DNA of 40,533 nt from Verrucomicrobiota bacterium. GTDB lineage: Bacteria; Verrucomicrobiota; Lentisphaeria; JABSQK01; JAJFLO01. The stretch spans positions 1 to 40,533 of the forward strand of contig JAJFLQ010000123.1 of assembly GCA_021772615.1 (NCBI GenBank), read 5' to 3'. How positions within the stretch are numbered: the stretch's first letter is position 1; each line of letters opens with the position of its first letter. Positions 26,621 through 33,059 of the stretch are shown here, piece after piece. The position numbers and the translations under genes were made by a program. The notes below the pieces were generated by a model. It ran no database searches. It saw nothing but the letters and a program-made list of their open reading frames with translations, and was not told the DNA's origin.

Positions 26621-27031
26621 TCCACTCACAGATTCGCTCCAGTCCTCTACTCGCAGATCTGGTACCCGCGAAAACTCTCTGGTATTATTGGTTACGACGG
26701 TAAGATCTAAAGACAGGGCGTGCGCGGCAATCATGGTGTCCATAGCCCCGATGGATTTCCCTTCGCGCTCAAGATGCAATCGCAAGCGACCGTATTCCTG
26801 CGATGCCTCGTCATCATAAGAAAGTAACGAAAGTGGCAGGAAAAATTTCTGTAAGGCAGCTGCATTCTGCCTTTGCTTTGCGCTTTTCGCAACACCGTAT
26901 CGCAGTTCAGAAGTTGTGACCGATGAAACAGCCACAAGCTCCACCGGCACTTGCCGAAATCGCTCCTGGACACGTTTCGGATGGCAATTGATCAGGAAAA
27001 TACAGATATTTGTATCTAACAAATAGCGCAT
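26615..27031 (-). CDS. vapC: VapC-type PIN-domain toxin
   Basis: 138 residues from the ATG at 27031, which overlaps the stop of the antitoxin by one base (TAATG). PIN-domain acidic residues are in place: D6 in LLDTNICIFLI, E42 in TTSELRYG and D98 in GAMDTMIAAHAL, with N115-N116 in VVTNNTREF. VapC proteins are Mg-dependent RNases, mostly cutting tRNA or rRNA, and are held inactive by VapB. The pair lies on the minus strand downstream of an attC-like site, a frequent setting for toxin-antitoxin modules in integron arrays. Confidence 0.92.
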   Translation of the reverse strand: MRYLLDTNICIFLINCHPKRVQERFRQVPVELVAVSSVTTSELRYGVAKSAKQRQNAAALQKFFLPLSLLSYDDEASQEYGRLRLHLEREGKSIGAMDTMIAAHALSLDLTVVTNNTREFSRVPDLRVEDWSESVSGR

Positions 27032-27261
27032 TAGTCGAGCGGTGGTCGAGTTTGAAAACCAGGCTGATCTCTTTCGACCATGAAATCGTCCGAAAACTCT
27101 TCGCATGCCTCAAATAAAACATCCCAAGCCTGCATTTCCGGCAAGAGCACCACCGCATTACCCATCTTCTTGACATATACCTGCGAACCTGTAAATCGGA
27201 ATTCCTTCGGCAATCGAACCGCTTGGCTACGACCAGATTTGAATAGTTTTGCTGTCTTCAT
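27031..27261 (-). CDS. vapB: VapB-type antitoxin (SpoVT/AbrB fold)
   Basis: 76 residues. The N-terminal swapped-hairpin AbrB domain reads TAKLFKSGRSQAVRLPKEFRF, the classic VapB DNA-binding sequence, followed by VYVKKMGNAVVLLP. The C-terminal half (about 40-76) should wrap the toxin. It is coupled to vapC by TAATG. The start at 27261 has no strong SD. Upstream, palindromic GTATATAC (27270-27277) and an AATATT next to the ATG may be an autoregulatory operator/promoter. Confidence 0.92.
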   Translation of the reverse strand: MKTAKLFKSGRSQAVRLPKEFRFTGSQVYVKKMGNAVVLLPEMQAWDVLFEACEEFSDDFMVERDQPGFQTRPPLD

Positions 27262-27269
27262 AATATTAG

Positions 27270-27277
27270 TATATACC
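27270..27277. promoter_or_regulatory. AT-rich palindrome upstream of vapB
   Basis: The palindrome GTATATAC lies about nine bases before the vapB start codon, in sequence that also reads TATACT on the minus strand and could be a -10 box. VapBC complexes usually repress their own promoter through such palindromes; assignment here is inferred from position. Confidence 0.4.
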
Positions 27278-27305
27278 GAGGATAGATATCATTCAAGCTC
27301 AAATT

Positions 27306-27381
27306 AGCTAACGCTTCGCTTCAGGGGCAGCGTGACTGCTGGAACCGCAGTTGCGATGTCCCCTGGAAGCGATTGTTACGC
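27306..27381 (-). other. Integron attC-like recombination site
   Basis: Read on the minus strand, the 76-bp element starts with GCGTAAC (R'') and ends with GTTAGCT (R'). Next, CGCTTCCAGGGG (L'') pairs with CCCCTGAAGCG (L'), leaving one C unpaired in L'', as expected for the extrahelical base of attC. The spacers between R and L boxes are short and unpaired. The centre forms a further nine-base stem with two G-T pairs around a seven-base loop. It begins 11 bases after the GIY-YIG stop codon and ends 44 bases before vapB, exactly where an attC between two cassettes would be. No integrase is in the window. Confidence 0.65.
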
Positions 27382-27391
27382 GACTGATCGG

Positions 27392-27892
27392 TCAGCTAAA
27401 ATCCTTCTCTTCAGATTCCTTTTCAAACTGAGGCATCAACGAGAAAAACTCATCACATTTTTCTTTGATCATCAAAATATTATCTGTACGAAAAACTTCT
27501 GTATGCAATTGAACACATTCTTGAGTCACACTATCAATGGCGGTTTTATCCCAAAATTTTTGACATGGCCATGTTTCAATTACCTCAGAAAAAGGTGCAG
27601 AGCAACGATGTGTCCTTAACCGTTCCAACATATTTGTCGCGAATCCAACCTTGAATCTGCCCGGATCAAATTCCGGCTCAAGTTGAATGATATAAAAGAC
27701 GCCGCTCTCACCGATGGTGTTTGTACTGTTATTGCATTGGTAACCATTTTCCGTACCAATAGTTCCGTCACGGAGGATTATCTCCAAATCATCATGTTTA
27801 ATGTAGGTGATAACTTGATTACGATGCTGGGAACTTCTTTGTTTTACGGGGTTTATTCCAAGCCGCGAACGCAGTGAGCGCCGCGATTCCAC
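27392..27892 (-). CDS. GIY-YIG nuclease-like protein
   Basis: 166 residues from a GTG at 27892; no in-frame ATG exists in the N-terminal half, so the true start is unsure. The core GVFYIIQLEP, then RFKVGFATNMLERLRTHR corresponds to a variant GIY-YIG signature (VFY and KVG) with the arginine-containing helix. The C-terminal KTAIDSVTQECVQLHTEVFRTDNI is shared with the fragment at 26070-26213 on the other strand. It could be a small nuclease of a mobile element or a stand-alone cassette gene. It is followed after 11 bases by an attC-like site, which suggests an integron cassette. Confidence 0.68.
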   Translation of the reverse strand: MESRRSLRSRLGINPVKQRSSQHRNQVITYIKHDDLEIILRDGTIGTENGYQCNNSTNTIGESGVFYIIQLEPEFDPGRFKVGFATNMLERLRTHRCSAPFSEVIETWPCQKFWDKTAIDSVTQECVQLHTEVFRTDNILMIKEKCDEFFSLMPQFEKESEEKDFS

Positions 27893-28742
27893 CGGACAAG
27901 CGAAGCGAGTCGCCAGAACAAGTGGTTATCCTAACAGATTTGCGCACTTCGGAGCCTTGGACATTGCGATCCCGGCTGCCTACAGGCAACGAACTGCCGC
28001 TTTGTCCGACTTTATCGCTATACCCTGGATATGCAACATCCTTGCCGCGTGCCAACGCCGGAATAATTGTGAGTACCTTTAATTCACGCTGTGACTAATA
28101 GGATGGACACCCGCCGCCGAAGTTCTATCAGAATGCGTTCCCAAAATGGATTCGGTACTATTGGGATTGTTGCCATAACTATCACCATCGCACGCAACGA
28201 CCACATTATTCCGTTGGATTCTCGTGAGATTGACCTCAGGGGCGGACAGTAACTCGGCATCAGAGGATCTCCGACGCAGCCAGGAATGGCCGCGCTACTC
28301 TGGCAATCCAATGAGATTTTGTGGCCATAGCCTTAGATCGCACACCCGATCGACTGAGTCTTCGGAGGAAAGCCTGGGATTGGTGGTTTATTGCCACAAT
28401 GGCCGACGGTTTGGCCTTGATGTACGGAAGGGAGTTTAAGCGTTGGCCGGCCGACAGCCCGGGTGGTTTACAGCGGCTGCCGGTATTCCGGCTCTGCCTG
28501 GTGAATAGGTCGCCGTGCCGGGTGTGTTGGCGGGGACGGACAGATGGATCAATCGGGGCCGGCGTCAATGTCGTTGAACGACGACGTTGCCGTGCACAGT
28601 CACCGCGCGGGACTGTGTTTGTTGGCCTGGCAAGGCGCAGGAAATGCCATCCCGTTAACTGAGCCGGATGCACTCCAGCGAGTGTCGCGCCTTCACGCGA
28701 TGGAGAAAAAGCCTTAACGCAACGACATTGGATCGGGCGTGC
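27893..28742. other. Gene-poor stretch between island and flagellar genes
   Basis: 850 bp with several short overlapping frames on both strands, none with recognisable domain, SD or sensible composition. It contains a short TGCCT/AGGCA inverted repeat (about 27979-27990) and a GTTAGGA/TCCTAAC heptamer (27929-27935) that matches six of seven attC R' positions and lies 36 bp before the GIY-YIG start, but it has no matching partner arms. I regard the stretch as decayed mobile DNA. Confidence 0.5.
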
Positions 28743-29057
28743 CTACTGCATGCTGATGACTTCTTTGTAGGCTGTTACCAGCTTGTCGCGAATCTCTTTC
28801 ATCAGCTTGAACGCGAGATCGGCCTCTTCCATTTTGAGCACCACGTCGTGGATGCTCGTCGGCTCGCTTGCCACCAGGCTCTGGATCGATTCATCCGCCT
28901 CTTTCTGTGCCGAGTCGACATCGGATATTAACTGCTGCAGGACCTCTTCGAAAGCCGGTGCATCGACCCCCTCCTTGCCGACGCCGACCTGTTCCTGGAA
29001 TTTCTCGGCTACCTTCACCAAGGATTCCGCTGACATTTGATTGATCAGATCGCTCAT
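28743..29057 (-). CDS. fliE: Flagellar hook-basal body protein FliE
   Basis: 104 residues, the normal size for FliE, the adapter between the MS ring and the proximal rod. The C-terminal half has the family-typical DVVLKMEEADLAFKLMKEIRDKLVTAYKEVISMQ. The N-terminal half is helical. It is the last gene of fliW-flgB-flgC-fliE; the order flgB-flgC-fliE is the usual one. The start follows flgC after 28 bp with a weak GGGA at good distance. Confidence 0.95.
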   Translation of the reverse strand: MSDLINQMSAESLVKVAEKFQEQVGVGKEGVDAPAFEEVLQQLISDVDSAQKEADESIQSLVASEPTSIHDVVLKMEEADLAFKLMKEIRDKLVTAYKEVISMQ

Positions 29058-29085
29058 GATTTTAATCCCGGTTGCTGCTGTGACA

Positions 29086-29514
29086 TCAGGCAGGCTTGCC
29101 CATTTGAATGGTTTGATTTGCTATTTCCCGACTTTGTTTCAGTGCCTTCAGATTTGCCTCGTAGGCTCGCGACGCCGTGATCATATCGAGCATTTCCTCG
29201 ATCGCCGAGATGTTCGGCAGATTGATCATTCCCGACTCATCCGCATCGGGATGAAACGGGGCATATTGCTGTTTGGGTGGTCGTGGATCCTCCACCACTT
29301 GGTCGACCTTGACACCGCCAAGCTCGTGTCCATGGGCCAAGGTATCGCTGAGGACTGCAGAAAAGACCGCCTGACGCCTGGCGTACAAGTCGCCGTCTTC
29401 GTTCCGCGTCGAATGCACATTTGCGAGGTTATTCGCCGCGAGATCCATGCGTATCCGTTCTGCGCGGAGTCCGCTCGAGCTGATTGTCATTGCCGGTATA
29501 AGTTCGATTGCCAC
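29086..29514 (-). CDS. flgC: Flagellar basal-body rod protein FlgC
   Basis: 142 residues, normal for FlgC. The start codon is a GTG at 29514, supported by AGAGGA seven bases upstream. The N-terminal rod motif (SGLRAERIRMDLAANNLANVHSTR) and the C-terminal SRAYEANLKALKQSREIANQTIQMGK, which form the coiled rod helices, are both present, with NLPNISAIEEMLDMITA between them. It assembles into the proximal rod in the periplasm. It follows flgB after 17 bp. Confidence 0.96.
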   Translation of the reverse strand: MAIELIPAMTISSSGLRAERIRMDLAANNLANVHSTRNEDGDLYARRQAVFSAVLSDTLAHGHELGGVKVDQVVEDPRPPKQQYAPFHPDADESGMINLPNISAIEEMLDMITASRAYEANLKALKQSREIANQTIQMGKPA

Positions 29515-29531
29515 TGTAATGTCCTCTTGAT

Positions 29532-29897
29532 TTACTGAATCGCGCTACGCATGATGTTCAACCGCGTTGTGAATGACTTTGCCAGGAGGCTGTAAAGCAG
29601 GCCGTTTTGCATCATGCGATTCATTTCGTTTGGCACCTTGACGTTATTGCCATCCAGTCTCGGGGTTTCGGAAACGTCCTCTACCTGTGTGCTCTGGAAG
29701 TTCCGAATCTGGTCGATTTGTTTCTCCGCGACGAGGCGAGACAGCTGATCTTCAAATTGTATATCTCTGCGAACATAATTCGGTGTGTTCGCGTTCGCGA
29801 GATTATTGGATATCGTTCGCTGGCGCTCCTGTGTGAGCGCCATCATTTTATTTAGAAATACGGAACTCAAGTCCGTCATTACCGGTCCGCTGTCCAT
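29532..29897 (-). CDS. flgB: Flagellar basal-body rod protein FlgB
   Basis: 121 residues. The flagellar rod signature NNLANANTPNYVRRDIQFEDQL and the C-terminal NGLLYSLLAKSFTTRLNIMRSAI are typical of FlgB. The ATG at 29897 is chosen because GAGGA stands eight bases before it; an ATG at 29879 is weaker. A sigma-54-like promoter lies 55 bp upstream (29953-29967), in the 99-bp gap behind fliW, so flgB-flgC-fliE can be transcribed apart from fliW. Confidence 0.95.
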   Translation of the reverse strand: MDSGPVMTDLSSVFLNKMMALTQERQRTISNNLANANTPNYVRRDIQFEDQLSRLVAEKQIDQIRNFQSTQVEDVSETPRLDGNNVKVPNEMNRMMQNGLLYSLLAKSFTTRLNIMRSAIQ

Positions 29898-29952
29898 TTG
29901 AAGTATCCTCTTTGGCGTGATGTGCTGAATGGATTGTTTCTCAACTTAGCAC

Positions 29953-29967
29953 GCATATTTTATGCCA
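29953..29967 (-). promoter_or_regulatory. Sigma-54-like promoter of flgB
   Basis: Read on the minus strand: TGGCATAAAATATGC. The GG and GC elements are ten bases apart, as in -24/-12 promoters. The expected transcription start is about 10-12 bases after the GC, leaving a leader of about 45 bases to flgB. Confidence 0.6.
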
Positions 29968-29996
29968 TATTCCGTGTTGCTGCACGGGTTATGGGG

Positions 29997-30494
29997 TCAG
30001 CCTACCATGAGCATCTTGTGTTTTGCCTCGATTGCATCCCAGATTCGATAGCGCACCGGATAGCGGACAGATTCGGGAATGACCTGATGCCCCTTCTTGT
30101 TGCGGATATTGATGACAACCGGGCTCATCAGGTTGGCGGTGATGTCTTCGACGTTCGGTTTTACCGTCACAAAGCTCAAAATCAACGCATCGTCCGGTCG
30201 TTCGAGTTTGATGATGTCAAGTGTGGCTTCGGGAATATTGAGGTCGTAGTCCGGCTTGATGAGGAAGGTGTCGATGCAGACAAAACTCAACCCTGACTGA
30301 TCCAGCGCCTGGAGAAACATGAACGGACGAATGTTTTCGTTGGTGATCAGGACGTAGTCTTTTATGTCCTCGAAGGCCGGCACGCCCTGGGGGAAATGAA
30401 ACAACATCTCCGGTTGCACGGCGTTCAGGATACACCGATTCTCTTCGTTAATCTCCAATATCGTATCTTTCGCAAAATCAATGATTGTACTCAT
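29997..30494 (-). CDS. fliW: Flagellar assembly factor FliW
   Basis: 165 residues with the FliW fold: FHFPQGVPAFEDIKDYVLITNENIRPFMFLQAL near the N-terminus, then FVCIDTFLIKPDYDLNIP, the DDALILSFVTVKPN strand and LMSPVVINIRNKKGHQVI. FliW binds flagellin and the regulator CsrA, freeing CsrA when flagellin is exported. csrA often lies beside fliW but is not in this window, and neither is flagellin. It heads the flagellar cluster and is preceded by a consensus sigma-54 promoter. Confidence 0.94.
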   Translation of the reverse strand: MSTIIDFAKDTILEINEENRCILNAVQPEMLFHFPQGVPAFEDIKDYVLITNENIRPFMFLQALDQSGLSFVCIDTFLIKPDYDLNIPEATLDIIKLERPDDALILSFVTVKPNVEDITANLMSPVVINIRNKKGHQVIPESVRYPVRYRIWDAIEAKHKMLMVG

Positions 30495-30789
30495 CTTCGT
30501 TTATCCCCAGGTTGGCTGAACACAGCGTTGCTATTGCATTTTTTTTTCGATTGACAATAACTGCAAGCTGCGTGCCAAAGCTGTCCTGTTGGTGTGAAGA
30601 TGATGAATATTGTTGGTGCTAAAAGTCTTAATATAAGAATATTACATTTTTTTGTCCTGTCCGGGAGAAAAGCTGCGCCGCGAGCCGTATTGCCGGGATG
30701 CGAGGGGACGTTGAGCAGGTAGCGGCCCGCGGCGGTCCGATGCGTCTCTTCGGCAAGACTTGCCGTTAACCGGAAAAAAGGACCGGTGC
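30495..30789. other. Intergenic region behind the ABC ATPase
   Basis: 295 bp between the stop of the ABC ATPase gene and the fliW start (both minus strand). It holds the fliW sigma-54 promoter, T-rich stretches at about 30538-30547 and 30645-30651, and nothing else I can support. Confidence 0.5.
30562..30577 (-). promoter_or_regulatory. Consensus sigma-54 promoter upstream of fliW
   Basis: On the minus strand: TGGCACGCAGCTTGCA. This fits TGGCACG-N4-TTGCA exactly, with ten bases between GG and GC. The transcription start would be near 30552, about 58 bases before the fliW start codon. Flagellar rod/hook genes under sigma-54 are common in many phyla and need an FlrC/FleQ-type activator, not seen here. 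Confidence 0.78.
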
Positions 30790-31593
30790 TTATGGCGCCG
30801 TCGACGCAGACGTCCGGCCGGGAAGTACCGCCGGCCCGCCGCTCTCGGGATGCTGCAAATACACCAGACAGGCGCCAAATACCGGTGCGAGCGTGGCTTC
30901 ATTTATGACCGCATCGGGACGACCGACGGTCTGTACCCGACCGTTTGCCAGCAGCGCGATCCGGTCACAGTAAAGCGACGCAAAATTCAGGTCGTGCGTC
31001 GTTACAACTATATGCAGCCCTTGATTCGCCAACCGTTTCAGCATACCGAAGATGACGGATTGAAACCGGTAGTCCAGGGATTTCGTCGGTTCATCCAGTA
31101 TGAGGATCTCGGGCTCCTGTGCCAGCACGGATGCGATCAGGACGCGCCGACGTTCGCCGCCGGACAGGGTCGAGATCCGGCGCTCACTCAGTGCGGCGGT
31201 GCCTGTGAATTCGAGGCAACGGTTGATCACCACAATGTCTGCGACGTTCGCGAAACCCAGGCCCGAGTTATATGGATGCCGTCCCAGAGCGACAATTTCA
31301 CGGACCGAGAAATCGCCGCGGATATCCACGTTCTGCGGCAGATACGCAAGGCGACGCGCGAGGTGTTCCCGTCCAATCTCATTGATCATCTGCCCGTTTA
31401 TCCGGACGGAACCGGAATCTGGTTGGATGAGGCCGGCTCCGATCGCGACCGCCGTGCTCTTGCCCGCTCCGTTGGGGCCGATAATACCGGTCAGCGCAGG
31501 GGTGTCGAGGCATAGCGACATGGAATGCAACGCCCAGTCGCTGTTTGGATAGCGATAGCACACCGAGGCGATTTCCAGGGCAGGGTGAGCCAT
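30790..31593 (-). CDS. ABC transporter ATP-binding protein (BtuD/FecE-like)
   Basis: 267 residues from the ATG at 31593, whose first base is the last base of the upstream TGA. Walker A GPNGAGKST, Q-loop YLPQNVDI, signature LSGGERRRVLIASVLAQ, Walker B ILILDEPTKSLDY and switch TTHDLNFASLY place it in the family of ATPases that drive iron-siderophore, haem or B12 uptake or metal (zinc/manganese) import. It is coupled to a substrate-binding protein, but no permease gene is between or next to them. The C-terminus has a short Pro/Ser-rich tail. Confidence 0.9.
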   Translation of the reverse strand: MAHPALEIASVCYRYPNSDWALHSMSLCLDTPALTGIIGPNGAGKSTAVAIGAGLIQPDSGSVRINGQMINEIGREHLARRLAYLPQNVDIRGDFSVREIVALGRHPYNSGLGFANVADIVVINRCLEFTGTAALSERRISTLSGGERRRVLIASVLAQEPEILILDEPTKSLDYRFQSVIFGMLKRLANQGLHIVVTTHDLNFASLYCDRIALLANGRVQTVGRPDAVINEATLAPVFGACLVYLQHPESGGPAVLPGRTSASTAP

Positions 31594-32552
31594 CAGAGTC
31601 TTTCCGATATCGAGCACCGAATCAAAGCCGCGAATCGGTGTGCCGTCTGCGCAACCCGGGGACCTGGTGTGAGCGCGAACGCATCCGTTACGATAAAAAT
31701 ACGTTGTGCGTCTACGGCCGGTGTGCCGGCGAGAAACCGCCAGTCTGCGATTCTACGTCGCCGCTGCTCACCGCTTAAGTCCGCCTCGGGGCACAGCTCG
31801 ATGATGATATCCGGCATATGCCTTCGCACCGCTTCGGTATTTACGATGGGGTAATTCCGGGGCAGCTCGGCGAAGATATTCCGGCCGCCGGCAATGGTAA
31901 TGAGTTCGCCAAGAAACTCTTGGCTGTTTACCGTCGTGAGGCGGCTTGTCTCGCCTGCAATACGATTCACGCACACAAACACACCCGGTCTGTCCTGATC
32001 CGGCGTGGATAATGTTATGGCATCGAGATCGCTGCGGATGCTGCCGACCAGCCCCATCGCTTCGGCGTCGCGGCCAACTGCGTCGCCGACGAGCATGATT
32101 GCCCGGTAAATCGCGTCGAGATTATTCAGATCCAGTTGGACGCAACGAATCGCCCGCTGCCGGCAAAACGCCGCCATTCGTGGATTCCGGCCTTGCACCA
32201 GTATCACATCGGGCCGGAGCACGTGAATTTTCTCGAAATTCGGCGCCAGATAGCCGCCGATTCGCGGTACTGCTGCGGTCTCTGCCGGATAATTGCAATA
32301 CGCGCCCAGTGCTGCGACGCGATCGCCCGCGTTAACCGCGTATAGCATTTCCGCGATCGGCGGTGATAACGTTGCCGCGCGTGCGGTGTCGGGAGTATAC
32401 GACAAGCCGCGCCCGATGCGGGCCGTCGGCGTTCGGACAAACGCCGTGGACAGCAGTATTCCAAAAAGCGTCATGCCGAGAACTCGCGCGATATCCGAAC
32501 GTGGGAGCCTGGAGCCTGTGCCGTGCCGATGCTTGTCTGGATCGTTGATCAT
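31593..32552 (-). CDS. ABC substrate-binding protein (BtuF/FhuD-type)
   Basis: 319 residues. After an N-terminal membrane or signal segment (VLGMTLFGILLSTAFV) it reads AATLSPPIAEMLYAVNAGDRVAALGAYCNYPAE, the start of the helical-backbone (type III) binding-protein fold used for B12, haem and siderophores. Then come IGGYLAPNFEKIHVLRPDVILVQG and the C-terminal PDIIIELCPEA and SEFLGELITIAGG-like motif (QEFLGELITIAGGRNIF). No cobalamin riboswitch is seen upstream. It is coupled to the ABC ATPase by TGATG. The signal sequence is preceded by about 20 polar residues, so the start may be internal (M27). Confidence 0.87.
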   Translation of the reverse strand: MINDPDKHRHGTGSRLPRSDIARVLGMTLFGILLSTAFVRTPTARIGRGLSYTPDTARAATLSPPIAEMLYAVNAGDRVAALGAYCNYPAETAAVPRIGGYLAPNFEKIHVLRPDVILVQGRNPRMAAFCRQRAIRCVQLDLNNLDAIYRAIMLVGDAVGRDAEAMGLVGSIRSDLDAITLSTPDQDRPGVFVCVNRIAGETSRLTTVNSQEFLGELITIAGGRNIFAELPRNYPIVNTEAVRRHMPDIIIELCPEADLSGEQRRRRIADWRFLAGTPAVDAQRIFIVTDAFALTPGPRVAQTAHRFAALIRCSISERL

Positions 32553-33059
32553 TGTGAACTATGTTTATGGTGCGGTTTTTACGGCTTTCTGCGAATTCCC
32601 GGGAAGAAATCTCTGTTTTGCCACTTTTGCCTTCTCCTCAAAATGTAGAACCTGACGATGCATGAATATAACCGCGGGTCCGTTCGATACCGCGTTCACA
32701 TTCTCCAAATCAGAACTTAATTTCTGATTTCACAGCCTGGTCGGAAAGGGTTAGACGTCTCTCCTTACCCTATTCCGAATAGGCTCAAGCTATCGCACCG
32801 CTATCGATGATCCCATTTCATCGACACCAAATTTTATCCCATGAAATCCTTGAGCACAGCTTGTATTGAGGTAATATTGCCACAGAAACAGGCGACATAC
32901 CGGTGCACGTGACGCTTTTATAACGGTAGCGGTTTCGGATGGGGGACGGTTTGTCTGCGGTATTTTCCACCGCTTGCAGCCAAGCCGGTCTCCTATACCT
33001 GCAGTTCCGGCATCACGTGATGCCGGTTTCCGGCCTGTTCCGACACACGGCGGCATACC
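32553..33059. other. 507-bp divergent intergenic region
   Basis: This separates the minus-strand binding-protein gene and the plus-strand haemagglutinin gene. It holds a 20-bp perfect palindrome close to the haemagglutinin start. I looked for a cobalamin riboswitch (for the transporter) and a c-di-GMP riboswitch and saw neither signature. No small gene is supported. Confidence 0.5.
33007..33026. promoter_or_regulatory. 20-bp perfect palindrome upstream of haemagglutinin gene
   Basis: CCGGCATCACGTGATGCCGG, identical to its own reverse complement, lies 33 bp before the haemagglutinin start codon. It could be a dimeric regulator's operator or form a hairpin in the leader RNA. The regulator is unknown. 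Confidence 0.6.

Noticed and set aside
27929..27935. A second attC R' box (GTTAGGA on the minus strand) before the GIY-YIG gene
   Set aside because: Six of seven positions fit, but I found no R'' partner or pairing L arms within 150 bp.
27819..28673. Short frames in the gene-poor stretch (for example 28321-28662 plus and 27819-28055 minus)
   Set aside because: No SD, no domain and mutually overlapping; composition does not resemble neighbouring genes.
32553..33059. Cobalamin or c-di-GMP riboswitch upstream of the binding protein or haemagglutinin
   Set aside because: Neither core signature is present on either strand by eye.
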